A stretch of 64,000 nt of DNA from Alphaproteobacteria bacterium (GCA_025359785.1 JANYET010000068.1:1-64000), one strand, 5' to 3'; positions 37,064-46,640 are shown, numbered from the stretch's first letter. Notes: generated from the sequence alone by a model not told the origin. Numbers and translations: made by a program.

Positions 37064-38467
37064 CTAGCCCAGCCGCGGCAATACCAGCGCCACCCGCAAC
37101 CCCGGTCCAAGCTCGCCGACTTTGCCAGGCCCCTCGGCCAGCTCCAGCCGCCCACCGTGCGCCTCGGCGACCGCGGCAACCAGCGACAGGCCCAGGCCCG
37201 CGCCCGGCTGGTTGCGGCTGTTTTCCAGGCGCACGAACCGCTCGACGACGCGCTCGCGGTCGCCGTCGGGGACGCCCGGGCCGGTGTCGGTCACCGAGAA
37301 TTCAATCTCGCCGGATGAGCGTCGACGCACCCGGAGCATGATCGCCCCGCCGGACGGCGTGTACTTGACCGCGTTGTCCAGGATGTTGGCGAGCGCCTGG
37401 GCCAGGAACTCGCGATTGCCGCGCGCCTGCAGGTCCTTGGCGAGTTCGGCGGCGAAATCCAGGCCCTTGTCCTCGCAGAGCGGCTCGTAGAGTTCGGCGA
37501 TATTGGCCGCCAGGTCCGAGGGATCGAACAGCACCGGATCCGGCGCGGCGCCGGCCGCCTGCAATCGTGCGATCGACAGCACCGCGGCGAAGGTCTTCAG
37601 CACCCCGTCGGTATCCTCCAGCGCCTGGGCCAGCGCCTGGGTGGGGTCGCCTTTTCCGGCCTCGACTTCGAGATAGGCCACCTCCAGCCGCGCGCGCAGC
37701 CGGGTCAGTGGCGAGCGCAGGTCGTGGGCGATCGCGTCGCCGGCGTGCCGGTGCCCGGCCATCGACCTCTCCAGCCGGTCGAGCATCTCGTTGACGCCGG
37801 CGGCCAGCTCGTCGAACTCGTCGCGGGCGCCGCGGACATGGGCGCGCGCACCCAGGTCGCCGTTGCGCACGGCGTCCACCACCTCACTCAGCCCGACCAT
37901 GGACCGGGTCACGTTGCGGCTGACCAGGACTCCCACCGCCAGGCCCAGCACGATCACCAGCGCGCCCGCGCCCTGCATCGCCGTGCTGATCTTGTTCACA
38001 TAGGCCTGGTCGGCCCCGATATCGGCGCCCACGAACAGGATCTCGCCGCCGCGCAACCGCTGTTGCAGGCCGCGCGCCGGATGTTTGAGCGTGTGGCCGG
38101 CCGCGTCGCGGTCGGTGACCGAGAAGCTGGTCCAGGTGGCCGGCCCCACGAACTTCTCCACCGGGCTCTCCTCGATGGAACCGGAGATCCGCATCTGGGC
38201 CTGGTTCATCAGCAGATAGAGAAACGGCCGCTCGCTGGCCGCGCGTTCGATCAGCGATTGGTTGACCGCATCGACCCCGGCCCGGTCGTAGGCCGCGACC
38301 AGCGAGTGCATCTCGCTGGTGATCTCCATCTCGGTGCGCCGCCGCGCCTCGCCCGCGGTCGCCACATAGATGTAGGCCAGGAAAGCGCTGGCGGCGCTGA
38401 GGAACAGCGCCAGGATCAGCAGTGTCAGCCGGAACGGCGTCGTCCGGAAGATGCGCGGCAGGCGCAC
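37064..38467 (-). CDS. Sensor histidine kinase downstream of degP (FeuQ-like position)
   Basis: The 467-residue kinase has an N-terminal membrane helix (FRLTLLILALFLSAASAFLAYIY), a ~130-residue periplasmic domain, a second helix and a HAMP domain (SRNVTRSMVGLSEVVDAV). A HisKA domain follows with phospho-histidine 248 (DAIAHDLRSPLTRLRARLEV), then a HATPase (NILDNAVKYTPSGG, GAGLGLSLV). It pairs with the response regulator at 38597-39268, and its place after cycHJKL-degP resembles feuP/feuQ of rhizobia. The start is a GTG. Its GGAGG ribosome site, 8 nt upstream, is contributed by the end of the palindromic element at 38470-38592. Confidence 0.9.
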   Translation of the reverse strand: MRLPRIFRTTPFRLTLLILALFLSAASAFLAYIYVATAGEARRRTEMEITSEMHSLVAAYDRAGVDAVNQSLIERAASERPFLYLLMNQAQMRISGSIEESPVEKFVGPATWTSFSVTDRDAAGHTLKHPARGLQQRLRGGEILFVGADIGADQAYVNKISTAMQGAGALVIVLGLAVGVLVSRNVTRSMVGLSEVVDAVRNGDLGARAHVRGARDEFDELAAGVNEMLDRLERSMAGHRHAGDAIAHDLRSPLTRLRARLEVAYLEVEAGKGDPTQALAQALEDTDGVLKTFAAVLSIARLQAAGAAPDPVLFDPSDLAANIAELYEPLCEDKGLDFAAELAKDLQARGNREFLAQALANILDNAVKYTPSGGAIMLRVRRRSSGEIEFSVTDTGPGVPDGDRERVVERFVRLENSRNQPGAGLGLSLVAAVAEAHGGRLELAEGPGKVGELGPGLRVALVLPRLG

Positions 38468-38469
38468 GG

Positions 38470-38592
38470 CTAGATCCTCCCCTCCAGGGGGAGGTGGCGC
38501 GCAGCGACGGAGGGGGTTTCAGCCGTTGATTCCGGAGGTGAACCCCCCTCAGACAGCCTTGCTGACAGCTCCCCCTGAAGGGGAGCATCTAG
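38470..38592. repeat. Large imperfect palindromic element between regulator and kinase genes
   Basis: Arms of about 52 bp face each other: CTAGATCCTCCCCTCCAGG on the left and, as reverse complement, CTAGATGCTCCCCTTCAGG on the right. The match continues inward through GGGGGAG to a GAGGGGGTTTC-like block. The centre is about 19 bp. It fills nearly all of the 129-bp gap between the two genes. It looks like a REP- or MITE-type dispersed element and is in an apparently transcribed position. No transposase is present. Confidence 0.85.
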
Positions 38593-38596
38593 AATC

Positions 38597-39268
38597 CTAG
38601 GCATCCAGCCGATAGCCCGCACCGCGCACGGTCTGCAGCATCGGCCGGTCGAAACCCTTGTCGATCTTTGAGCGCAGGCGCGAGATGTGCACGTCGATGA
38701 CGTTGGTCTGCGGGTCGAAGTGATATTCCCAGACCTTCTCCAGCAGCATGGTGCGGGTCACCGACTGGCCGGCGTGGCGCATCATGAATTCCAGCAGCTG
38801 GAACTCGCGCGGCTGCAGGTCGATCTCCCTGCCCTGGCGGCAGACCGACCGCCCGATCAGATCCATTTCCAGGTCGCCGACTTTCAGGAGAGTCTGCACA
38901 GAGCCGGTCTCGCGACGGCGGGCCAGGGCCTCCACCCGGGCGATCAGCTCGGCGAAGGCATAGGGCTTGACCAGATAATCGTCGCCGCCGGCCTGCAGGC
39001 CCGCGACCCGGTCGCCGACCTCGCCCAGCGCCGAGAGGAACAGCACCGGCGTCTGGTCGCCTTCGCGGCGCAGGGTCTCGATCAGCTGAACGCCATTCAT
39101 CTTCGGCATCATGCGATCGACGATCATCACGTCGAATTCGCCGGCCTGGGCCACGGCCAGCCCCTCTTCACCGTCGGCCGCCCGGGTGCAGACGTTCCCA
39201 GCCTCGGTCAGCCCGCGCTCCATGGCGTCGGCCGCCTCGCGGTCGTCTTCGACGATCAGGATCCGCAT
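38597..39268 (-). CDS. OmpR-family response regulator (FeuP-like position)
   Basis: The 223-residue protein has a receiver domain with acidic pocket EDD (7-9), phosphoacceptor Asp51 (VMIVDRMMPKMNG) and conserved lysine in LVKPYAF. An OmpR-type winged helix follows (LQPREFQLLEFMMRHAGQSVTRTMLLEKVW). It is a DNA-binding transcription regulator phosphorylated by the kinase at 37064-38467. It starts 25 bp after the degP stop, so envelope protease and regulators are likely cotranscribed and may act in envelope stress. It is separated from its kinase by a 123-bp palindromic element. Confidence 0.93.
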   Translation of the reverse strand: MRILIVEDDREAADAMERGLTEAGNVCTRAADGEEGLAVAQAGEFDVMIVDRMMPKMNGVQLIETLRREGDQTPVLFLSALGEVGDRVAGLQAGGDDYLVKPYAFAELIARVEALARRRETGSVQTLLKVGDLEMDLIGRSVCRQGREIDLQPREFQLLEFMMRHAGQSVTRTMLLEKVWEYHFDPQTNVIDVHISRLRSKIDKGFDRPMLQTVRGAGYRLDA

Positions 39269-39292
39269 ATGGTTCGCCCCCGCGAAAGCTCG

Positions 39293-40888
39293 CTAGCCCG
39301 CCACCTTCAGCGCCAGGAAGGTCGTGCGACCCTGGCGGAAGATACCGAACACCACGCCGGTGCGACCGGCCTTCTTGGCGCTGTCGACGGCGGCGACCAC
39401 ATCGGCGACCGAGGTCACCGGACGACCACCCGCCTGGACGATGATGTCGCCCCGGCGCAGGCCCTTCGTCCCGGCGTCGGACGTCGCGTCGAGCTTTTCG
39501 ATGACCACGCCCTTCAGTTCCGGCGGCGCGTTCAGGCCGCGGCGGGTCGGCTCGTCGAGCGCGCCCAGCGACATGCCCAGCACCGCGGGACGCGGCGCCG
39601 TCGGCGGCGCGGTCGGATTGCCGCCACCGCCTCCGTTTTTCGAATTGTCGTTGGAGGCGAGGTCCTTCTCCGAAGGGCGGATGCCCGAGCGGACCTCGAC
39701 CATGCGGTGCTTGCCTTCACGGATCACGTCGAGGCGCAGCGCATCGCCCGGCCTGGCCTTGGCGACTTCGCGGGTCAGCTCCGTCGAGGTCTTGATGGTG
39801 ACGCCGTTGACCGCGACGATCACGTCGCCCTGCGTCAGCCCGGCGCGTGACGAGGGACCGCCCGGCACCAGGTCGGAGACGATAGCGCCCTTCTGCGGGC
39901 CAAGGCCGGTAGCCTCGGCGAGTTCCGGCGTGAAGTTCTGGATCGTCGCCCCGATATAGCCGCGCTGGATTTTTCCGCCGGAAATCAGCTGCTTGGTGAC
40001 GTTGTCGGCGATCTCGGCGGGGATCGCGAAGCCGATGCCGACCGAGCCGCCCGAGGGCGAGAAGATCGCCGTGTTGACGCCGATCACCCGGCCGTAGATG
40101 TCGAAGGTCGGGCCGCCGGAGTTGCCGCGGTTGATCGGCGCGTCGATCTGGATGTAGTCGACGAAGGTCTCGCCGATGTCGCGTCCATAGGCCGAGATGA
40201 TCCCGGCCGTGGCGGTGCCGCCCAGGCCGAATGGATTGCCGACCGCGATCACCCAGTCGCCGACCCGGGGCTTGCCGGCGTTCTCGAAGTTCACGAACGG
40301 GAAGTTGGTGCGCCCGCCCTTGACCTTGATCACCGCCAGGTCCGAGCCCTCGTCGCGGCCCACGACCACGGCGTCCAGCTCGGTTTCATCCTTCAGGACG
40401 ACCTTGATGGTCTCGGCGTTCTCCACGACGTGGTTGTTGGTGACGATGTAGCCGTCGGCGGAGATGAAAAAGCCAGAACCGGCCGACTGCTGGGTGGGCA
40501 GCTTCGGCTGGCCCTTGTCGGTGCGGCCACCTTGCGGGGGGTTCGTGGGGCTGGCGTCGTCTTCGCCGTCGCCGCCGCCGCCACCGCCGCCGCGCGGGGT
40601 GAGCTCGGGCAGGTTCTCGAAGCCGGGGATCCGGCGCAGGACGTTGGAGTCCACCCGGCTGGTGACATTGATCGAGACCACCGCGGGGGAGACGCGATCG
40701 AAGATGTCGGCGAACGACATCGGCGCGCCGGGTGGCGGGGCGAAGATCGGCGCGGTCGACGCCTTGATCAGCCGCGCCTGTGCGCCATGACCGGCGGGCG
40801 CCTGGAACGCGGCGCCTGCGACCGCGGCGGCCAGGACGCCAGCGCCCGCGACGGCGCCAAGGAAATAGCCGGTCTTCTTGGTCGTCAT
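39293..40888 (-). CDS. degP: Do/DegP-family periplasmic serine protease
   Basis: The 531-residue protein begins with a membrane anchor or signal (YFLGAVAGAGVLAAAVAGAAF). A trypsin-like protease domain follows with His153 (TNNHVVENAE), Asp183 (EGSDLAVIKV) and Ser257 (NRGNSGGPTF). Two PDZ domains follow, the second closing the protein. A Gly/Asp-rich insert (about residues 95-130) lies in the position of the regulatory LA loop. It degrades or refolds damaged envelope proteins. The ATG at 40888 gives a proper signal, whereas one at 40957 would not. The order after ccmH and before a two-component pair is conserved in alphaproteobacteria. Confidence 0.95.
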   Translation of the reverse strand: MTTKKTGYFLGAVAGAGVLAAAVAGAAFQAPAGHGAQARLIKASTAPIFAPPPGAPMSFADIFDRVSPAVVSINVTSRVDSNVLRRIPGFENLPELTPRGGGGGGGDGEDDASPTNPPQGGRTDKGQPKLPTQQSAGSGFFISADGYIVTNNHVVENAETIKVVLKDETELDAVVVGRDEGSDLAVIKVKGGRTNFPFVNFENAGKPRVGDWVIAVGNPFGLGGTATAGIISAYGRDIGETFVDYIQIDAPINRGNSGGPTFDIYGRVIGVNTAIFSPSGGSVGIGFAIPAEIADNVTKQLISGGKIQRGYIGATIQNFTPELAEATGLGPQKGAIVSDLVPGGPSSRAGLTQGDVIVAVNGVTIKTSTELTREVAKARPGDALRLDVIREGKHRMVEVRSGIRPSEKDLASNDNSKNGGGGGNPTAPPTAPRPAVLGMSLGALDEPTRRGLNAPPELKGVVIEKLDATSDAGTKGLRRGDIIVQAGGRPVTSVADVVAAVDSAKKAGRTGVVFGIFRQGRTTFLALKVAG

Positions 40889-41034
40889 AGGACTTCTGTT
40901 TCCTTCTGCGGGCCGCTCAGCCATGGCCACGCCTCTCAAAACCTGGGTTCGATGCACGAGAGCGCGACGACGCTCAAGTTACCTTTAGGACAGTCTAGCG
41001 CTCGGTCTTCCGATGGTTGTAGGGCGCAATCATG

Positions 41035-41487
41035 TCAGGCGGGATCGCTTTCGGACAGGCGCTTTACGCGCTCAGTGTCCTCCGCGGAGAGTTCCACTTC
41101 GCCAGGACGGTTCCGGAGGCGGCCCAGCAGCAGACCTGCCCCCAGAACGACCACCAGAAAAGGTCCGCCCCAGAGCGCCAGATTGCCCAGCGAAAAGGCT
41201 GGTGTCATCAGCACGAACTCACCGTAACGGTCGGTGAGGAAGCGTTTGATCTCGGCGTCGCTGCGGCCAGCCTTGACCTGCTCGCGAACCACCTTGCGCA
41301 GATCCCCGGCCAGTTCGGCTTCCGAATCGTCGATGGACTCGTTCTGACAGACCAGGCAGCGGACATCGGCGAAGATCGCCCGGGCGCGGGCCTCCTGGGC
41401 GGGATCGGCCAGACGGTCGGCGGGATCGGCCGCCGCGGCGATGCACAGGACGCCGGCGAACATGGCGGCGAGGGTCCGGAGCCTCAT
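41035..41487 (-). CDS. ccmH: Cytochrome c maturation protein CcmH (CycL)
   Basis: The 150-residue protein has an N-terminal signal (LRTLAAMFAGVLCIAAAA) and the CcmH/CycL thiol-redox motif CLVC at residues 44-47. A three-helix domain and a C-terminal membrane span (LWGGPFLVVVLGAGLLLG) follow. It keeps apocytochrome c haem-binding cysteines reduced for haem ligation together with CcmF. Its ATG overlaps the ccmF stop as ATGA, so the two are translationally coupled. It ends 146 bp before degP. Confidence 0.95.
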   Translation of the reverse strand: MRLRTLAAMFAGVLCIAAAADPADRLADPAQEARARAIFADVRCLVCQNESIDDSEAELAGDLRKVVREQVKAGRSDAEIKRFLTDRYGEFVLMTPAFSLGNLALWGGPFLVVVLGAGLLLGRLRNRPGEVELSAEDTERVKRLSESDPA

Positions 41488-43493
41488 GCCGGCTGGTCCC
41501 CGCGCCGATCCTTGCGCGGACGGGCGACCCCTAGTCGCATCCTGCGGTCCGAGAGCGACGTCAGGCCGCCCAGCGCCATGATCACGGGCCCAAGGAAGAT
41601 CAGGCTGGCCCAAGGGTTCCAGTAGGCGCGGACCAGCCAGACGGGCGTCCCGCCCCGTCCTTGTGCGTCCGGCGTGGTCTCGCGCCGCTCCCCCAGGACG
41701 ACATAGAGGTGGCTTGCGCCGCGATAGCAGATGGCGATGCCGGACACCGTCTGGTTGCCGGCCGGATAGAAACGGCGGTTCGGCTCGGCGATGCAGACCG
41801 GCTGGCCCTCGCGGGTGATGCGGATGCTCGCCTGCTCGGCGTCGAAGTTCGGGCCGTCGACCGGGCCGACGGTCTCCAGCACCAGGTGGTAGCCGGCGAC
41901 GTTCACCGAGCCGCCCAGTGGCAGAGCCTCGGCCGCTTCGCCCTTCCAGCCCAGTTCGACGCAGGCGCCGAGCACAAAGACCCCCAGGCCGAGGTGCGCC
42001 AGTGTCATGCCCCAGGCGCCGCGCGGCAGGCCGGTGAGCCGGCGCCAGCTGTCCGCAGGCGAAACCCGGAATGCGCGGGTGCGCTCGATCACTTCGGCGA
42101 CCGCGCCCAGCACCAGCCAGGCGCCGATTGTCACGCCCAGCGCGCCCAAGGCCTTCTTCGGGCTGACGAAGGCGTAGGTCAGCAGGCCGCAGCCGAAGGC
42201 GGCGAGCGCCGCGACCCATAGCCGTTGGCCGACACCGCGCAGGTCGCCGCGCTTCCACGCCAGCAGCGGGCCGGCCGGCAACAGGATCGCCAAGGCCGCC
42301 ATCAGCGGCGCGAAGGTCAGGTTGAAGTAGGGCGGCCCGACCGAGATCGCCTCGCCGGTCGCCGCCTGGCGGATCAGTGGATAGAGCGTACCCAGGAGCA
42401 CCGTCGCGGTGGCTGCGGCCAGCAGGATGTTGTTCAGCACCAGTGCGCTCTCGCGGCTGATCGGCGCGAAGACGCCGCCGGGGCTGAGCTTTGGCGCGCG
42501 CCAGGCGAACAGGCTGAAGGCCGACCCCGCCGTCACGCCCAGGATGATCAACAGCAGGACGCCGCGCTTCGGATCGACCGCGAAGGCATGCACGCTGGTG
42601 AGCACGCCCGAGCGCACCAGGAAGGCGCCCAGCATCGAGAAGGTGAAGGCGCCAAGGGCTAGGAACAGGGTCCAGCCCGCCAGCGCGCCGCGCTTTTCCG
42701 TGACGATCGCCGAGTGCAGCAGGGCGGTGGCGATCAGCCACGGCATGAAGGACGCGTTCTCCACCGGGTCCCAGAACCACCAGCCGCCCCAGCCCAGTTC
42801 ATAGTAGGCCCAAAACGCGCCCAGCGTGATGCCGACGGTCAGGAAGCTCCAGGCAGCCAGCGCCCAGGGCCGGACCCAGCGCGCCCAGGCCGCATCGACG
42901 CGACCTTCGATCAGGGCCGCGACCGCCAGGGAGAACACCACCGACATGCCGACGTAGCCCGAATAGAGGAACGGCGGATGGATCGCCAGCGCCGGATCCT
43001 GCAGCAGCGGATTGAGCGAATGGCCCTCGACCGGCGGGCTGGCCAGCCGCAGCAGCGGGTTCGACGCGAAGACCGTGTAGGCCAGGAACACCGTCCCCAG
43101 CGCGCCTTGCACTGACACCATCAGCGCCTTCAGGCCCTGTGGCAGGCCCCGACCCAGCGTCGCGGCGGCCGCGCCATAGCCGGTCAGGATGAAGCACCAG
43201 AGCAGGATCGAGCCCTCGTGGCTGCCCCAGGCGCCGGCCACCTTGTAGAGCATCGGCTTTTCGGTGTGCGAGTTCTGGGCGACGTTGGCCACCGAGAAAT
43301 CGGACGTCACGAAGGCGTGGATCAGGCAGGCGAACGCAATCGCCACGCCCGCGAAGGATGCCAGCGCCGCGCCCTCGCCGGCCGCCGCCAGCACGCTGGA
43401 GCGTCGCGCCCGCGCAAACGCTGACAGGCCGGTCTGGGCCGCGGCGAACGCCAGCGCCAGGATCAGTGCGAAGGAGCCGAGCTCTGCGATCAT
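41484..43493 (-). CDS. ccmF: Haem lyase subunit CcmF (CycK)
   Basis: The 669-residue protein is a polytopic membrane protein with about 14 segments. It carries the tryptophan-rich haem-handling motif GWGGWWFWDPVENASFMPWL near residues 232-250 and conserved histidines in the flanking periplasmic loops. It accepts haem from CcmE and attaches it to apocytochrome c with CcmH and CcmI. Length is normal for CcmF. It lies 10 bp after ccmE and overlaps ccmH by 4 bp. Confidence 0.97.
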   Translation of the reverse strand: MIAELGSFALILALAFAAAQTGLSAFARARRSSVLAAAGEGAALASFAGVAIAFACLIHAFVTSDFSVANVAQNSHTEKPMLYKVAGAWGSHEGSILLWCFILTGYGAAAATLGRGLPQGLKALMVSVQGALGTVFLAYTVFASNPLLRLASPPVEGHSLNPLLQDPALAIHPPFLYSGYVGMSVVFSLAVAALIEGRVDAAWARWVRPWALAAWSFLTVGITLGAFWAYYELGWGGWWFWDPVENASFMPWLIATALLHSAIVTEKRGALAGWTLFLALGAFTFSMLGAFLVRSGVLTSVHAFAVDPKRGVLLLIILGVTAGSAFSLFAWRAPKLSPGGVFAPISRESALVLNNILLAAATATVLLGTLYPLIRQAATGEAISVGPPYFNLTFAPLMAALAILLPAGPLLAWKRGDLRGVGQRLWVAALAAFGCGLLTYAFVSPKKALGALGVTIGAWLVLGAVAEVIERTRAFRVSPADSWRRLTGLPRGAWGMTLAHLGLGVFVLGACVELGWKGEAAEALPLGGSVNVAGYHLVLETVGPVDGPNFDAEQASIRITREGQPVCIAEPNRRFYPAGNQTVSGIAICYRGASHLYVVLGERRETTPDAQGRGGTPVWLVRAYWNPWASLIFLGPVIMALGGLTSLSDRRMRLGVARPRKDRRGDQPA

Positions 43494-43503
43494 TTGGGGG
43501 CGA

Positions 43504-43995
43504 TCATGTGCTGGGCTTGGCCTTCGCGTAGTCGGGCGTCGAGCCGTCGCCGCGCCATTCGCCCTGGGCCTTCAGCGCCTTGGCGAGGTCCGGCGGCATG
43601 TATTTCTCGTCGTGCTTGGCTAGCACCTGCTTGGCCTCGAAGATCCCGTCGCCGCGGAAGGCCCCAACGGCCACGACGCCCTGGCCCTCGCGGAACAGGT
43701 CCGGCAGGTCGCCCTGGAAGACCACCTTGGAGGTGGCGGTGCGGTCGGCGACCACGAACTCGACGCGGCCGTCCGGATGCTTGGCGACGCTGCCCATGCG
43801 GACCATGCCGCCGAGCTGCACCGCGCGGCCGGCCGGCGGATGCGCCGCGACGGCCTGCGACGGAGTGTAGAAGAACGAGATCGAGTCCCGCAGGCCCCAG
43901 AGCGTCAGGCCCGCCGCCAGCGCCAGCACCGGAGCGATCGCCGCGATCAGCGTCAGGCGCCGCCGCGCCTTGGGGGACTTCGGCAGCCAGCTCAT
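43504..43995 (-). CDS. ccmE: Haem chaperone CcmE (CycJ)
   Basis: The 163-residue protein has one N-terminal membrane anchor (LTLIAAIAPVLALAAGLTLWGL) and the OB-fold of CcmE. The haem-binding motif H-x-x-x-Y is His128 and Tyr132 (LAKHDEKYMPP). The histidine is the residue that carries haem covalently in the periplasm before transfer to CcmF. It overlaps ccmI by 4 bp (ATGA) and precedes ccmF by 10 bp. Confidence 0.97.
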   Translation of the reverse strand: MSWLPKSPKARRRLTLIAAIAPVLALAAGLTLWGLRDSISFFYTPSQAVAAHPPAGRAVQLGGMVRMGSVAKHPDGRVEFVVADRTATSKVVFQGDLPDLFREGQGVVAVGAFRGDGIFEAKQVLAKHDEKYMPPDLAKALKAQGEWRGDGSTPDYAKAKPST

Positions 43996-45095
43996 TTCAT
44001 GGGCTCCGTGGCCGCCGCCTGGGTGAGCGAGTCGAGCACGGCAGGCTTTCCGGCATAGCGCGCCCGCGCGGTCTTCAGCGCGGCGTCACGCCTGGCCGCG
44101 TCGCCCAACACCGCGTAGGCTTTCACCAGCTGCACCCAGCCGGTCGGATCGTCGGGGTTCGCGGCCAGACGCTGGGCCAGGCCCGCAACCATGCCTCGCA
44201 CGGCCGTCAGCTGATCGCTGGACAGGCCCTGAGGCGCAGCCGGCGCAACGGCCGCGGCTGGCGCGGGACCGCCTTCGATCTCCGCGATCGCCGACTGGAC
44301 GTTGGCGCGGCGCGGGTCGCTGGCCGGCATGTCCGCCAGCAAGGTCCGCCACTCGGCGAGCCCGCCGGCGCGGTCGCCGTTGCGGATCTTGGCGGCGGCC
44401 AGCTGGAAGCGCGCCGCGGCGCTGGTCGGGTCCAGGCTGACAACATGCCGGAACGCGTCGAGAGCGGCGGCGGTCTGTTCGCCATTGGCGCGGTAGAGCT
44501 CGGCGTCGCCCAGCATTTCCCAGAGGTCGGCCCGGTTGGGCGCCACACGGACCCCGCGACGCAGCGCCTGGATCGCGCCCAGCAGGTCGCCCGTGCCGCC
44601 TCGCGACAGAGCCAGGTACTTGTAGCCGTCGGCGTCACCCGGATGGTCCTTGACCTTCGCGGCCACGACCGCGGCGATCTCGGCTGGCTGCAGCGCCTGG
44701 GGCGGCGTCTCCAGCCACTTTGCCAGTCGGGTCTTGAACCCCTGGTCGGCCAAGCCGGGCGAACCCAGCATCAGGTAGAGCCCCAGCGCCAAGGCCGGGG
44801 CGGCCAGGGCCACGATGAGGACCGGAACCCGGCTAGGGCTGGTGGACCAGACTTCGACCGGCGCGTCCGCCGCGCTCAGCATCCGGCGGCCCGCCTCGGC
44901 CTCGGCGGTCTTGCGCTCGTCCGCGCCCAAAAGACCGCGGTCGGCCAGGTCGCCGATCTCGGCGAGCTGGCGCCGATAGAAGACGGATGTGGTGTCCACA
45001 GGCGCCGTGCGGGCGGCGGCCTGGGCGGCGCGAAGCAAAATCAGGATGGCCGCGGCGGCGGAAATCAGGCCCGCCGCGACCCAGAAGGCGATCAT
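43992..45095 (-). CDS. ccmI: Apocytochrome c chaperone CcmI (CycH)
   Basis: The 367-residue protein has an N-terminal membrane span (FWVAAGLISAAAAILILLRA), the conserved cytoplasmic segment VFYRRQLAEIGDLADRGLL, a second span (VPVLIVALAAPALALGLYLML) and a periplasmic tetratricopeptide-repeat domain. It binds the C-terminal helix of apocytochrome c and delivers it to CcmFH. It is the first gene of ccmI-ccmE-ccmF-ccmH, and all junctions are overlapping or nearly so. The gap to the upstream unknown gene is 79 bp and should hold the promoter. Confidence 0.93.
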   Translation of the reverse strand: MIAFWVAAGLISAAAAILILLRAAQAAARTAPVDTTSVFYRRQLAEIGDLADRGLLGADERKTAEAEAGRRMLSAADAPVEVWSTSPSRVPVLIVALAAPALALGLYLMLGSPGLADQGFKTRLAKWLETPPQALQPAEIAAVVAAKVKDHPGDADGYKYLALSRGGTGDLLGAIQALRRGVRVAPNRADLWEMLGDAELYRANGEQTAAALDAFRHVVSLDPTSAAARFQLAAAKIRNGDRAGGLAEWRTLLADMPASDPRRANVQSAIAEIEGGPAPAAAVAPAAPQGLSSDQLTAVRGMVAGLAQRLAANPDDPTGWVQLVKAYAVLGDAARRDAALKTARARYAGKPAVLDSLTQAAATEPMK

Positions 45096-45174
45096 CTGGC
45101 GCGTTTAGCCGAAAGCGGCCCGGAGCGCGAGTGGGTGATCGGGGTTTAGATAGGGCTCGCGCCCCGACGCACCG

Positions 45175-46572
45175 TCAGGCGTCCAGGACAATCGTATTGT
45201 CGGTCGGCGTACAGGCGACGACAGCGCGGCGGCGCACCAGCTCGGCGGCCGCTTCGTCGCGCACCAGCGCGGCGACGTCGGCGGCGGCCAGCAGGTAGGC
45301 GTGCGCGATGGCGACATCCGTCACGTCGCCCGTCCGAAGGTGGTCCAGCACGTCTGCCACATAGCCGTTGACCGCGCTCCACAGCGCCTCGCCGACCTTG
45401 GTGTGCGCGGCGGAAAAGCCGCCGTAGTTGGCGCAAAGCCGTATCTCGTGGAACAAGGTGAGCGCGGTCATCGCCCGGCCCACGGCCTTGGGGTCCGGCG
45501 CCTCATCAAGCTTTGGACCGCTCTTGCGGGGCCGCCGCATGCCCGAGGACTCCATCGGCAGGGCCTCGCCCAACAGCTTCTCGGTCTCGCGCAGCCGCGC
45601 CTCCACCAGATTGGCGAGCGCCTTCTTCTGGCCGACGATCCGCTTGCCCCAGCCACTTTCGCGGGTGAGCTCGATGCAGACTTCGAGTTCGAAGGTCTGT
45701 TGGGTGATCAGTTCCACCAGCCGCCCGGCCGCGCGGCCCGCCGCGGGCCCACCATCGAGATCGAGCTGTCCGATCGCCTTCAGGGCCGCGTCAATCTCCG
45801 CCATCACCCGCTCCGGAAAGCCGCCAAGCTCGGATTCCGCGAGATAGCGCTCGGTGGGCTTGTCCATGATCGAGGAGATGATCCGCAGAACCATCCAGGG
45901 CGGCGCGAGCTGGCCGGCAAGCATTTCGAAGAAGCGGGGACCGGCGTCCTCGGCGACCGCCACGGCGTCCTTGTAGGCGAGCCGCGCGGCGGCTCCGGTC
46001 TCCTCGCCCGGACGGGCCACCCAATCCTCCAGCCGCGGCAGGGTGCGGCGTACGATGTGGCCGACATCGAGGCAGGCGGCCAGGGCCTCGCCGCCGCCCG
46101 GCCGGGCGGCGTCACAGATCTCGACGGCGGTGCGGAATTCGCGCCGGTCGCTGCCGCGCAAGGCGCCGGCGGCGGCCAGAAGCAGGGCGTCGAAGGCCCG
46201 GCTGGGATCGGGCAGCCGCTGTTCATTGGCGATGGCGGCGGCGATCGCGGCCGACGCCTTGGCCGCCGCGGCGACCTCGTCCGGCGCGAGCGCCTTGAGA
46301 CCGCGCCAGAGCAGGGCGAGGGTTCGGGCCGGAAACACCAGCCGGTGCGGGTCGGATCCGTCACCCGCGAACAGCGAGGCGGCCGGCTGGAACACCGCGT
46401 TGCGGAGCGTCCGGTCCGCAGCTTCGGCTTCGACCAGTTGGCGCACCTTGGCGAGGATTGTGTCGCCGCCGGTTTCCGCGAGCGCCCTTTGCAGTCCGTC
46501 CACGATCTTGTCGGGCGCGGTTTCCACCAACGTCCTGACGATTTCGATCTTGCGGTCGGAAATGTCGACCAT
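45175..46572 (-). CDS. Conserved protein of unknown function
   Basis: I do not recognise this 465-residue protein. It is soluble, almost wholly helical in character and rich in Ala, Leu, Glu and Arg. It has no signal peptide, membrane span or clear catalytic motif. Distinct blocks are the N-terminal VDISDRKIEIVRTLVETAP, WVARPGEETGAAARLAYKDAV in the middle and FHEIRLCANYGGFSAAHTKVGEALW near the C terminus. Codon use matches the surrounding genes, so it is native. It lies between the ccm operon and a two-component operon, all on the minus strand, with independent spacing of about 70-80 bp on each side. Confidence 0.8.
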   Translation of the reverse strand: MVDISDRKIEIVRTLVETAPDKIVDGLQRALAETGGDTILAKVRQLVEAEAADRTLRNAVFQPAASLFAGDGSDPHRLVFPARTLALLWRGLKALAPDEVAAAAKASAAIAAAIANEQRLPDPSRAFDALLLAAAGALRGSDRREFRTAVEICDAARPGGGEALAACLDVGHIVRRTLPRLEDWVARPGEETGAAARLAYKDAVAVAEDAGPRFFEMLAGQLAPPWMVLRIISSIMDKPTERYLAESELGGFPERVMAEIDAALKAIGQLDLDGGPAAGRAAGRLVELITQQTFELEVCIELTRESGWGKRIVGQKKALANLVEARLRETEKLLGEALPMESSGMRRPRKSGPKLDEAPDPKAVGRAMTALTLFHEIRLCANYGGFSAAHTKVGEALWSAVNGYVADVLDHLRTGDVTDVAIAHAYLLAAADVAALVRDEAAAELVRRRAVVACTPTDNTIVLDA

Positions 46573-46640
46573 GGGAGAGCTCCGGACGGACGATCCGACC
46601 CTAGGCGCGGCGGGTTAAGGTTGTCCGAAGGTAAGCCTAT

